A stretch of 64,000 nt of DNA, from assembly GCA_003255065.1 (NCBI GenBank), contig QAOA01000555.1, forward strand, positions 1 through 64,000. Reading direction: 5' to 3'. Positions 1 through 11,520 of the stretch are shown here, piece after piece (the stretch's first letter is position 1; each line of letters starts with the position of its first letter). The stretch is from Cercis canadensis. Lineage: Eukaryota; Streptophyta; Magnoliopsida; Fabales; Fabaceae. The notes beneath the pieces are model-generated. The model saw nothing but the letters and a program-made list of their open reading frames with translations. It ran no database searches and was not told the DNA's origin. Position numbers and translations under genes: made by a program.

Positions 1-340
1 TGTGAGAGTCCAACAACATATCCTTGTATGAGTTGGATTCACCCTTTAGGCCTTTCTCTGAGATTTCCCCCTCCTTTTCTAGCTCCATTGAAGAGGCTGA
101 AACAACCTCGGAGTCGCTAACAGCTCGCTGCACCAGATGGGGTTCAATCACAGCATCCATAGAGTGAAGCTCTTCCTCGGGAACTTCACTATCCTCCATA
201 TGAGCTTCCTGGCACGAGGATGAGGATTGTCTGACTTTTTTACATGATCGCGCTCTCAAATCCTCCTCTTCCAGCGACGTCGGAGGCGGAAGGTTCCCCT
301 GCATACTTTGGTCACTGTTCATGTTTTCGTCACTGTTCAT
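1..340 (-). mobile_element. LINE-type ORF1 (DUF4283 family) N-terminus, partial
   Basis: Read on the minus strand, an uninterrupted frame of about 113 codons starts at ATG 340-338 and runs off the left edge. The start region is Asn/Ser/Asp-rich. It is followed by a basic block (residues RARSCKKVR) and then an acidic Ser-rich stretch, ending with the phrase SYKDMLL. A basic KKV patch followed by SYKDxLL is the usual lead-in to the DUF4283 domain of plant LINE-type ORF1 proteins with a CCHC zinc knuckle. The DUF4283 domain itself would lie outside the window. The short repeated unit GAACAGTGA around the start is also common in such element leaders. The frame and length are seen directly; the family call is inference from the lead-in motif. 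It could also be a low-copy domesticated relative. Confidence 0.6.
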
Positions 341-851
341 GGTTAATCACTGTTCACCGAGAGCTTCTCTCTCCAACATCTCTCTACCCTACAAAGATGT
401 TAATAAATTTAAACTTCCTTATTCAATGACTTAAGTTTCAAGTCATGAAAATATATTACTTGAGATATTTTAGGTAAGATATTTTACCTGAACCCTATTT
501 TGGAAGTTTAATAATTAAGTACCTGTAAAATATATAATTTGCAGTTAATCTGTCAAGATAAAACGTTCAATTGATATTTTATGAGGTAAAAATTATTTTC
601 TCAGTAATTTTTTTTTTTTTGTTGTTGTTACCAAGTTACCCATAGTATCTATTCCCAGAAGATCCCAATTTTTTACTACAGTTATTACGTGATTGATCAA
701 CCAATTTTGTTAGGGGAAAGAAAACAAGCAACTTGAATTGTTCGTCAAGAAGAGTCAACAGATTTTCAGCTGAAGCCACAATATCACTTAATTTTGAGCT
801 AACAAAGGCATAAACAAGGACAAATCTGAGTAAAGAAAGGCAGAGCAAGTG
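341..851. other. Intergenic, upstream region of the metallophosphoesterase gene
   Basis: AT-rich sequence with no gene. It probably holds the end of the LINE leader (up to about position 400) and the promoter plus 5' leader of the plus-strand gene starting at 852. A T-run lies at about 609-620. No clear TATA box could be assigned. Confidence 0.5.
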
Positions 852-3800
852 ATGAAGCAGCTGGAGTTGACTGTGCTACTTTGCACCATATGGGCGCTAA
901 CCCTGCTCTACGGTGAAATGTTCGCATATTGGGTTCCATCCCTATTCACTTGTTCATGGCCTCATCTTCTCCGATCGTCCCCTTCTAATTCAACGGCAAG
1001 TGATTTCACTTAAATTCTCTAACTTTACATTTCCCTCATTTCTGGGTTATAATGCTTTGCTTTGCATTTCCTGCTTTGAATTATGATTAGAGTGATACAG
1101 ACACTCGTGGCAATGAATATGTACTGCAGAACGGGTATCATGGCATTGTTGAAGAGTTTGATGAATTTTTACTGCTACGGCACTAATATATTACCAAGTT
1201 TATGACTCTCAGCTAGCTGGACTCTTCAATCATACATCTTTTATCTAATGTTTCTACCTAGGAATGTGGACAATGGGCAGGATCTGATTGTTTGAAGTAT
1301 AGCCTTTTTGCCATTGATGAATTAAGGAGTTATATGTCAGAAAATTAGTTTGTTTTTCTGCTTTTAAAATAAAACACAATGCAAAAAACTTGTTCATTTA
1401 GTCTTTCCTCAGGGGGATTCCATTTTCCATCTTCTCGGAAATGCTGCTGCAAGACCAAATTCTAGAGATGCCATTGTGCTTCATGTTTAATTTAGCTTTA
1501 GGGCCAAGAATTTTATTCCCTCCTTCCAGGTTGTCATTGAAGAGTTTTTTTGTGCATTTAGTGGTTTTGAAAGGAAAATGGAATAGAGAACACTTGGGAG
1601 GTATATTATGTTTGTGATAGTATGGCATTTTTGTCTAGAGAGGAATACAAGAACTTTCTAAAACCAAAATTTGCCTCCTCATTTACTTTTATATAAGATT
1701 TTATTGGTGGCTTCTTTGTGGTGTTTTGCTAGTGGTATTTCTTAAGTGAATAGTCAAGAGGATTGGAGAGCAGTTTTTTCCAACTTTGTAGTTAAGGTTT
1801 TCTCTTTTGAGGGCTTTTGTTCGTCCACCTTGTACCTCTTCTGTCCTTTCTTGCCAATATATTTTCTTTTTTGGATAAAAAAAAGTTTGAATTGTTCTGG
1901 ACCAGTTTTTGACCACATAATATGCATCTGAAGTTATTACTGATAATAGATAACCTCAACTTTGAAACTGACCTTATTACTGATAATTGCACTTTTTGAG
2001 TGTGGCTAAGACTACTTTCTACTTGCAGGCTCAGACAAACAGTGGAGGGTATCAAGCTGATTATGTAAAAGTTGCTGTTATTGCAGACCCACAGGTGAAT
2101 TTTCTTCTATTTATACACATAAATATCTTAATAGAATATATACTTTTATGTTCCTAAATCCTAATGCCTGTAAGTGTGAATATGCATCTCTCTTCTCACC
2201 TCACATGGATTTTTTTAATATTAACAGCTCATGGATAAAACTTCTCTTCGTCTTCCTTCAAAGTCACTTGCTTTGGAGATTGCAGAATTCTACACTGATC
2301 TAAACATGCGTAGATCATTCTTGGCATCTATCCTGCCTTTCAAACCTGATGTCATATTGTTCTTGGGTGATTATTTTGATGGAGGTCCTTATTTATCAGA
2401 TGAAGAGTAAGTCCTGAAAGTATATATTTCTACTTAACAACTTGGTTTTCCTCAAGCTTAGAGTAAGTTTTGCTGTTAGACCATTATGTCTCGTATAATC
2501 AATTAACCTTTACCACAGGAGATGACTTTACCATTCCATCTAAACCTTTCCTTTTCAAAAGAACAAAATAACCAAAAAGCTGATAACTGTTTACATTCAG
2601 GAGACCTCTATCTTTTTTTCTTTTTTTTTTTTTAATTTATTTTCTAAAAGATGAATTTGTCAGAAGAAAGGGAAGTACAAATAGGAAGGACAATCACTCT
2701 GCATGTTTGACGAAGGAGCTCCTCTAAAAAAATCATTAGCTGAGCACCACAAGGAGGGTAAAAAGACAATCCTATCCCACCAAAAAATTTATAGACATGA
2801 ATCTCTTGTTGAAGACTTGAGCTTTACGCTCTAATAAAATGCACATCAAAACTGTGGTTGTGTTTCGGTTTTGTAATATCAGATGTTTTGACAATGTGGC
2901 TGGTACTTCAAATTAAAATTCTACTTCATATTTCTGTTATAAATGCAGATTTTCAATTAATTTTCGTTCATTTATTTACATATTCTGTTTAAATTGCTGT
3001 ACTCAGCTTCTTCTGGTTGATACTTGCTTAAGAATGGTGCCTTGGTTTATTCTAAGTAAATTGTGGTTTGACTCATTTATCTTAGAAAGACAGTTTACTT
3101 ATGCAGTATCTTCAGTATGTATACTCAATTTCCTAATGTGAAAATCTTTCAAACTCGTTGGATGAGCAGATGGCAGGAATCTTTAAGCCGCTTTAAACAT
3201 ATTTTTGCTTTGAATGAACAAGGAAAGTATACGGACATGCAAGTTTACTACATTCCTGGAAACCATGACATTGGCTATTCAAGTCTTCATTCTCAAAAGC
3301 CAGAGGTATTTCAACATGTTATTGCTGAACTGATGATGCCCAAGTTTTCAGAAACTAAAAGCTTGCTTGAATTTGTGATTTCACAAATTACTGTTTCCAT
3401 ATAACTATGTGTCTATGAGGGAATTCAAGTATTTTGTTAAATGCTAAACATGTGATTGAGAATATGCCTATGGAAAAATCAGACTTATTATGGATCTTTG
3501 AGAATTTGGGGATGAGAAATTACATCTGTTGTGACAGTTGCTCAATTTATAGGTTATTGATAGGTGAGATTTAGTATAACATGATCTCCTTGACATTTAT
3601 CGCTAATTTATTTTATGAGAATGTCCATAAAAAAGGACTTGAAACATGGCAAATTTTGATCAGAACAATGAAAGCCTTCACTTGTGTAGGTCTTGGATGT
3701 TGTAGGGCAATCTTTAAGTTGAGTACTGATTCATCTTGATGATTCTTTTAGCTGACATATGACACAAATTTATAAGCCTAGACACAGTCATTTTAAATGC

Positions 3801-6800
3801 AACTTAGGACATGTGGTGCAATTTAATCTGTTGTTTGACATCACCGAGTGGGCTCTAAAAATTTAATTAACCTATGAATTTTTGTTTTGGCCTTATTGAC
3901 CTTTGGGTTTAATGCATGGAACCCAATGCACAAATAGCATGCTGTATTTGGTTGTTAATCCTTTAAGTTAACACATGACAATCTATAAACGTTTTGAATT
4001 TTTACCTCATACCAGGTAATATATTAAATGACATAACGAGATATGGCACTAGATGTTCCTGAATAAATGTCGCTTGATCTATACAATCTTGTTGATTTTA
4101 TTTGCTTTTTCTCATGAGGATCATCACCTCATATACTTTCATTGTTTCTCTATAAATCTATCTAATGTTGTGTTTCAGATATCTATGTATATGATTTGAT
4201 TCATGTAAAACAATCTTTATATCATATCCAAGTTTATTGAAATGAGTTCTCAAGTGGTTTCATCCATAAGTTTTCAATTCAATTTACATAATTCCAAATC
4301 TAACTTATGGAGGTCAATATGAGAATTTGTTTAGTATCCTTGCACTTTCTGATGATTTCATTCTCTTCTTTGTCTTAAATTCCTGTCTGCTCACAACATT
4401 TTATCATTACATGAGCACAGGTTATCCGACGCTATGAAGAGACATTTGGGATCAGGAACTATCGATTTGTAGTTGGTGAAGTGGATTTTATTGCTGTTGA
4501 TGCACAGACTCTGGATGGTAAACAGGGATTTGCCTTCTTAACTTTAGCTGCCATGCTTTTTCATTAGTCTCCATAATGGAATTGTTAATAATGATATCAT
4601 CACTAAGGATTTAGGAAAAATTATTCTTGTTTCAGTAGCTTTTACAGTTTCCTTCACAGGGCTACCTCATTGTTTTTGGTAGATAAGAAGCTCTGCTGTA
4701 TTTGCCAGTTCGCTTACCTTGTGCTACCAAGATTCTGTCACACCTAATATTATCATGAATCATTTTGTTTTCTCATTCAGCATGTCATATGGCCCTCATT
4801 CAAGTTATATCTCTCTCTCTCTTTGCTGCAACTCTGTTTTGGCAGTCTAATGTAGCTTCTGCATTGATATTTTTGTGTTAGTTTGCTGCCTCATCCCACT
4901 AACCCTGTTTCATATTAAAGTTGATTCCTCTTCCCTGTAATAATGATTTTATCTCTTCCTTTGAATAAACCTTTCTTTACAACTTCCATTTTCCTTTGAT
5001 TCTAACTAAAAATAATCCTAAAAGGGAGTCCTTCCTGAAGAAACAATAATATTTTAACTATTTAAATATCATAGTTGATGTATGATATAAATGTTTGATA
5101 GGTGCAATTTATAGAATAAACTTTTTTTTTTTTTTTTTGGTACATCTTTANCTGGGTACATCTTTAAGTAACTAACATGAAGAAATTAAAATACAGAAAT
5201 TACTTAACTTATTATGTTTTCTACAGGACATCCACAAAAGCAGCTGACTTCCGAAACTTGGCTGTTTGCAAAGACTGTCTCTGTTGGTATTATTGGCCTA
5301 TACTATAGTTCATAGTTAGGCTGAGGCATATGACCTATTATAATCCATATTTCTTTGGCACTTTCTAGATGGTGAGGTGCATCCAAGAGTTTTATTGACG
5401 CATATTCCTTTATATCGACGGGATGATACTTACTGTGGCCCTGATCGTAGTTCCCCCATTATCAATCAGGTAGTCTGTTTCTTTTATTGTTTGCAGTGTG
5501 AGTCTTTAGTTAGCATATTGTATGTGTTATGGCATCAACCTCAAAATCATGTATTGGTTCTCACCTGTCTGTCTTGAAATTACTAACGAGTCTGTTTATT
5601 TTTATGTTCAGAGGGTATCCCGCACTGCTATTCATAATGACATAATGTAAGTTGCTTATCTCGTAAACCCAGGAGCATCAGAATTGCATGAACATTTTAA
5701 AATTGGGTCATGGTTAACAAGGATTTGGTTTGACAGTTGGTTCAATCATACAGGTATCAGAATTATGTTTCCGAGAAGTCATCAAAGTACTTACTAGATA
5801 TGATCAAACCTGTGAGTCATCTATTTTTCTCCTTGGTGTGTCTTTTGCATGGCTATGCTACCCTGATATGGATGTGGATCAGGAATTTCACACATGGTGG
5901 CTTTGCCTATACTCGCCCTTGATGCAATTTGTGTATGGTTCATGTGTATGGCGGGTTTGTTCAATTTTTTATGTCTTGCATTATTTAAAGGCCTTATGGT
6001 GTGATGTAAGAAATATTTGAGTCATTTCCATTATGGAAGTATTTTCATATTAAGGTAACTTGAAACTAAATTTAGAAGATGGCTGAGAATATGGGGGAAT
6101 GGAAACAGCAACTTTGTCTGAGGTTTTCATGGTTTTTGCAGATGCTTATTCTGTCTGGCCATGATCATGATCAGTGCACAGTAACTCATCAGTCAAAATT
6201 TGGGCCTGTAAAGGAGGTAAGAACCAAATCTTTTCATCAGTACATCTTCCTCAAGGGTAGAGACATTTAAATTGACAGTGGTCTGCAGCACACTTTAGGT
6301 ACCGTAAGTTGGCAACAGGGAAACTTGTATCCTTCTTTCATGCTGCTATCGGTTGGCAACTCATCTCTTCCAAATGCTTCCAGTTTAGAAGATGCTTTGT
6401 TGACTCAACTGTGTTTCCTTCCAATGCAAACACACATTTACATATGGTACCTCTAAATGCTGATAATCCTGATAATTTCCATATGAGCTTTTGAGTCAGC
6501 AATTTTTTTTTTCTCTCTCTTTCTCTCTCTCTAAAATGAATTGTGTTTTTCTGAAAATGCCAGGTATCTTGTGCTGCTTGTTCTGACCATTCTTGCCCTC
6601 CTATTTTGGCCAACAAGTGGCACAAGTTTGTGGCATCAGTGTGGGAACATAGTGGGCTATACTAGACAACTACTAGCTTGCAACCTATTCGGAGGTGCAA
6701 CAAAAGAGAAAGATGAGGATGCTAACTTTGAATATGAGATGATGTGGGATGCGGAAGGATCAATGCATCTTGTTAAGAAACCCTTGAGTGCATCAATTGT

Positions 6801-7303
6801 AAATTCGAGCGAACGGAACTTAGGGGAAAGGTGCACTTTGGTTCTACATATTCTCTGTTATTACTGTGTATATGGCAAATATAGTTGGCATTTAAATTTG
6901 ATAAGTGTAATCTTATGTTTTTCTTATGTTTTTCAATGAGAACTCATGTTTTTTCAACTCACAAGTGTACTTAAGTTATATTATTCTTGTCATGCTGGGC
7001 CCGACAGAAAACATATAATTCTAGAATCTTCCTAATGTTTCATATGCTGGCAGGGGTAATGCTGTGATGCGGCCCACTGCTAGAAAACATACTTCTGCGG
7101 AAGCCCATGTCTCTGTGAGTGTGGATATGGCCTCAGGCATTGGGTTCGATCCTATAGCTAGAATACCTCCTAGAACGGGCAAATCCAAAACAAAATTTAT
7201 TATCCAAAGATTGTTACGGACATTCCGAATTCTCACAGTCATTGCAGCTGTGAATGTTCCTCTCTACATGATGTTGTTATTCAAGGATTGGATTGACAAA
7301 TGA
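852..7303 (+). CDS. PGAP5/MPPE1-like metallophosphoesterase (calcineurin-like phosphoesterase), ER membrane
   Basis: Thirteen exons can be joined in frame: 852-995, 2029-2094, 2228-2406, 3170-3305, 4421-4517, 5227-5286, 5369-5469, 5612-5646, 5754-5811, 6142-6216, 6289-6446, 6564-6830, 7054-7303, giving 541 residues. The metal-binding motifs of the calcineurin-like fold appear in order: DPQ (residue 68), GDYFDGG (117-123), PGNHD (159-163), THIPLY, and SGHDHD (297-302). A hydrophobic N-terminal segment (VLLCTIWALTLLYGEMFAYW) and two C-terminal membrane segments match the PGAP5/Cdc1/Ted1 topology. Family members remove an ethanolamine-phosphate side group from GPI anchors in the ER or its exit sites and so affect GPI-protein export. 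Arabidopsis At1g53710 is the likely orthologue (from memory). Intron 1 needs a GC donor. A single N sits in intron 5. The substrate is inferred from the family. Confidence 0.93.
996..2028 (+). other. GC-AG intron 1 of the metallophosphoesterase gene
   Basis: Exon 2 is in phase 0 for its conserved protein stretch. The only nearby GT (1000-1001) leaves phase 1 and gives an immediate stop with every acceptor I tried (2010, 2028, 2034). The sequence GCAAGT at 996-1001 is the classic strong GC donor and restores phase 0 with the acceptor TTGCAG ending at 2028. This is inference from frame; no transcript is available here. Confidence 0.7.
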
Positions 7304-8496
7304 AGACAACTCTTATTCACAGTTCGATGCTGCATAATTGGTTCCTAGTAAAGAGATTTCGTCCACATTGTAGATCCAGTTAGAAAGTTGAAGTAGGTAA
7401 ATCCCATTAACTTAATCTAATAATGGTTCAGTATGTCTGCTAGTTTGTTTGAAGCATATCTTTAATTCATTAATGGTAAAGCCACTGATCATATGGAACA
7501 TTTATAGTAGACTGTTTGTGAGTTGAGTGAATGTTTCTACTGCTATTGACATCTCCTGAACTCATGTAAAATGCAGAGTTTGCTCAAAGTTTACATAGAA
7601 AAGTAGTTTTCCAAGTCGTCTTTTTTTTTTTCCCTTATTTATTTCAAAATATTATCTTGTGGTTCATATCATATTTGTTTCCTTTAACTTGCTTATCTAC
7701 GTGCCAAATCTAAATTATCTCGTGGTCCAATAGGAAGATTATGGAATATTAGCTGAGTTACTGAGCTTGGTTATTCATGAACCTTCGCAAGTCTCATTAT
7801 AAATTCACAACTTTCAGGGCTATGAGAAAGCTGTGGATGTCTCCCCAACCTCTCAGTTAAATCAAAGATAAGGAACTCCAATGCTGAAGGGGAATACCTA
7901 GTGTCTTTTATACTGCAAAAAGATGAACACAAAAGAAGAAACTAAAAGATCAGTGCTTGTTAGGATGAGACTATTGGGGTGCTTTTGGTTTACCCCCATT
8001 AGCTGAAAATCGAGGATCATACTGTTATTCAGTTGTTAGAACTTCATTTTATTTCTCTCCCTATTGTTCTTTTCTCATTCTCTTATTTTTCAAATTTCCT
8101 CTTCAAAGCACATGGTGGAGATTGTCCTTTAGTTGATCTAGTTCCTAGTATCACGTAGAAAGTTATTGGAAGCTTTACTTAAGAAAAATAACTGAAAACG
8201 AACAGCTTCAATGTTGCAACTTGCAAGGCTTTAAGTTGTTCGGCGAAATGAGGATAGAGTCATATAGCAGAACGTACACTTTCAGACAGAAACGGAGAAC
8301 ATTTAAGCAAGCATGTCTAATTAGAAAGTGAAAACTTCGAAGATAAAAACCACTTTTAGGAAATGAAAAAATGAAGACATTTTTCAAAATAAACAGACCA
8401 GTTTATAAAAAGGAAAAAGTCAAACCAAGAATGATGTAAGTTTCTTCTTCCTTCTTTTGCTTTTGGCTAAAAGAATAGTGGTTAACTTTTTATATT

Positions 8497-8497
8497 C

Positions 8498-8537
<40 letters not shown>
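8497..8537. repeat. Compound microsatellite (TA)n(GA)n
   Basis: About nine TA units run directly into about twelve GA units. Likely length-polymorphic. Confidence 0.9.
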
Positions 8538-8903
8538 AAAAGTGTGTGGTTAATCCTGAACTTTACCCATATGGCTGCTTACATAAAATCTTCAAATGGT
8601 TTAAACTATATTTTTCCAAATCCCATTTTAAGCGAGAAAGAAGATTAAACATACCGGTATACCTAAGTATATGATTTGACATGATACCGCAAATGCATAA
8701 TAATTATGAGATTTTCGTAAGTGAACTTAGTTAGGGTAAGGTATGAGGATTTCACTGACCTGCTTTGCTTACATGTAATTAATTATAACTTCTACAACAC
8801 TTGCCTATCCATTTTGCTAGTAGACACTAGCTCACGCTTGGTTTTGTTGTCGTACCACTAACTCTAAGTGAGTGTGCTCGTAATGCCGAAGAACATGGAT
8901 CAG

Positions 8904-8904
8904 G

Positions 8905-8932
<28 letters not shown>
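8904..8932. repeat. (AT)n microsatellite
   Basis: About fourteen AT units in uninterrupted sequence. Confidence 0.9.
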
Positions 8933-8935
<3 letters not shown>

Positions 8936-9990
8936 TGCTTTGCAAGGCCAGGCAATATAATGAAAGTTTGGACTAAGACCAATACATTTGTGGTGTCAAA
9001 TCAAATATTTGTCTTTTTCCTCCCCTTTTTTGGCTGGTTGATATCAATATTTTGTCAACCATTTCATGATCCTTCTATTAAATGTTGTCAAATCAACACC
9101 TTTATTTTACATTTTTCTACATTATTTTCAGTGAAAATTATTGTTATTGTATTTTTTTTTAAAAAAAAGAATACACAGCACAACTATAATTTCTAACATT
9201 TAACACTTTAATTGGTATAACCAGAAAATGTGTTATTGAAGACGTGTTATTAGATTCATATGTGATTGATTGTATGATTTTATACATATAGAAGAAAATT
9301 TGCAATCTGTATTCACTACTTAAGCACCATATGTTCTCGTGACCCTCTCCCTCACACTCATATGAACACAAAGTTATTATAATATTTTTCATGATGAAGC
9401 ATCCTTATGAATAATGATTTATGTGTACAACTTGTTTGCTATAATACATTGACATACAACATTCAAGTTTCTCTCCATTTGCAAAGGACCAAGTCCTACT
9501 TAACTTAAGTTGTAGTGTCAAAGAAAAGAGCAATACAAAATACAAGCGAAAGGGTTTTTTAGCCCCTGCTTTGGGGAGATAAGTTGTAGAAGAGGAGGTA
9601 GTAGAAAAGTGCCCAAGTGAAGGACTAAAATCCCAATTACTCTAGCAAGAGCTGAAAAATTTTCATTTACTTCCATGATATCTCCATCAATGGTTCATGC
9701 TTGATGCCCAGATTGTGAAAAAGCAGAGCTGGTATCCACAATCCTCTCCTGCACCCATAAAAACCTATTGGGTTTTTTTCCCAATAGGTAAAAAGGAGAA
9801 AAACAGGGGAAGGAGATCAAAGTGGTAACCTCAGCACAGCCCTAAGAACCCAACTGAGCAGGCATATACAAAGGATGGAGCTTCATATAAAGGTCTCAAC
9901 TTTTTGGAGGATAGAATAGAAGATCATAAACTAGGGTATTTATATATAGAGGACCAGACGAAGGTGAAATAAGAAGTGGGTTTTCACTTT

Positions 9991-10170
9991 TCAGTCATCT
10001 CCTTGAATATACCAACAGAGGAGCATGGTGGCACAGCGGCGCAAGATGTAGAGACGAGCACGTTGCTCCTTCACTAAAGAAGCACACTTGCTGCTAAACC
10101 GATATCCCTTTCTCTTTGTAGCGACCTTAGGAGCTCCCACTTTGTAGTGTTGGACTTGGACTTCAGCCAT
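9991..10170 (-). CDS. ROTUNDIFOLIA-like / DEVIL (RTFL/DVL) small polypeptide
   Basis: Intronless 59-residue frame. The C-terminal half carries the RTFL/DVL domain: the core KCASLVKEQRARLYILRRC followed by ATMLLCW is the family signature (usual form KEQRARFYI-RRC---LICW). The start at 10170 was chosen because its ATG lies in a near-optimal context (GCGGCCATGGC) and because an N-terminal extension to 10236 would need a non-ATG or weaker start. Family members are plasma-membrane-associated peptides. When overexpressed they limit cell proliferation along the organ axis, giving short rounded organs. The basic N-terminal region before the domain is typical. It lies next to the metallophosphoesterase, tail to tail, matching the RTFL9/At1g53710 neighbourhood in Arabidopsis (from memory). 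The orthology to RTFL9/RTFL10 is inference from position. Confidence 0.93.
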   Translation of the reverse strand: MAEVQVQHYKVGAPKVATKRKGYRFSSKCASLVKEQRARLYILRRCATMLLCWYIQGDD

Positions 10171-10271
10171 GGCCGCTGAAAAATTGTAATTTGCTATTCT
10201 GTGAATGTGAAGGGTAACCCCAAAAAAAGCTCGCAACAGAGCTTGAGGAAGAATGTGAATTGCAGGGGCTT

Positions 10272-10283
10272 AAATATATATAC
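10272..10283 (-). promoter_or_regulatory. TATA box of the RTFL/DVL gene
   Basis: On the minus strand the sequence TATATATATTTA lies about 100 bases upstream of the ATG at 10170, predicting a transcript start near 10240-10250 and a leader of roughly 75 bases. Seen in sequence; its function is inferred from position. Confidence 0.55.
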
Positions 10284-11168
10284 AAACCCACTTCCCAAAT
10301 GTTGACTGAATGGAGTAAAAGGGAAGTGAACGTGGCCTGGCTCGAAAACTGAGGGATTTGCAGCCTTGAGAGGTTTAGATTTCAATGAAGGAGGGGTGAA
10401 TGAACGTGGGTCTTGAACTGGTTTTCTTAAATGCAATAAAATAATGGGATTGCTTGTGTTACCAATGTAACTCAAACTCAGTGGAGTGCGAAAACGAGGA
10501 GTATTAATTAGAAAAGTGGCAAAGGTGAGCATGAAAAGAGGGGGAATGCTATAATCCAGACACAGCGCAAGTGTTTAAGCCATGGGAACAAGGCCCCGGC
10601 AAGCTGACCTCAACTCTTACGTGGATTGGAAGTTTGGTTGGATTTCTACCTTGCTTCATGATACCAAGTCCCAACAACATGTTGGTTTTTTTACTTCAAT
10701 TTATTGAGGCAATGTGGCCAGCTGTTTGCTAGGTAATTTATCTATTAATGACATGTTATCACTTATCTGCTCATAGTGTATCTTCCATAACATGATCTTG
10801 ATATATTAGCAACTTGTAATTAAGCTTGTCCTAAAGATATTATCTCCTTTTTTTTTAGCCCAGTATGCTTAGATGAAACTTGATTGTGTTGGTGGATGGA
10901 ATATATTCTTTAATCAGTATAATCTTTTTCTATCTTGAGTTGGAATAGTGACACTCTTTCATCTAATGTTATGTACTTAAAAATACAAAACTTGGTCTGG
11001 CCCTCTACATTCTATATATTTTTCTTGAGTAATGCTACATAGCTTGGGTAGTTTTGACAGGAAATATGCCCGGACTCATTGACAACCATGGATAAAATCA
11101 AAGTGGTGGAACTACTATCTCCACTAACAACTTTTATCTATCCACCTCAACCAATCAACATATCCAGA

Positions 11169-11467
11169 CAGTTAATCCTGGCAAAATATCATTTTCCTTC
11201 TTTTTGTGAGTGACATGTATAAATCAGGGTTCCTCTTAATATGAGAGAAAATACTTATCAACTATGTCTGCTTGGAACATATCAATTATAAGTTCATGAG
11301 TTCCCTCAAATTGTTGCNCAGTTAATCCTGGCAAAATATCATTTTCCTTCTTTTTGTGAGTCACATGTATAAATCAGGGTTCCTCTTAATATGAGAGAAA
11401 ATACTTATCAACTATGTCTGCTTGGAACATATCAATTATAAGTTCATGAGTTCCCTCAAATTGTTGC
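11169..11467. repeat. 149-bp direct duplication around a single N
   Basis: Positions 11169-11317 and 11319-11467 are identical apart from one base (tgaca versus tcaca). The single N at 11318 separates them exactly. The abrupt start and stop at the N favour unmerged overlapping contig ends over a biological tandem duplication. Confidence 0.85.
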
Positions 11468-11490
11468 CTAGTTAAGGATGTCCGGTTTGG

Positions 11491-11520
11491 AGAGAGAGAG
11501 AGAGGAGGGGGGGGGGGGGG
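11491..11520. repeat. (GA)n tract ending in a run of about 14 G
   Basis: GA repeats lead into GAGG and then an uninterrupted G run at 11507-11520. Homopolymer length is unreliable in most read types. Confidence 0.85.

Larger units (their letters stand above)
7304..9990. other. Intergenic, between 3' ends of two convergent genes
   Basis: Contains the 3' untranslated region of the phosphoesterase and that of the minus-strand RTFL gene. Otherwise it is AT-rich sequence with dinucleotide repeats. The short open frames here (for example 8960-9196) have no recognisable content and low-complexity composition. No gene was seen. Confidence 0.6.

Noticed and set aside
5730..6020. 96-codon plus-strand frame within the phosphoesterase gene
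   Set aside because: Overlaps exon 9 in another frame and the following intron; the exon frame continues the phosphoesterase protein.
10194..10532. 112-codon minus-strand open frame upstream of the RTFL gene
   Set aside because: It spans the TATA box and probable leader of the RTFL gene; no family resemblance.
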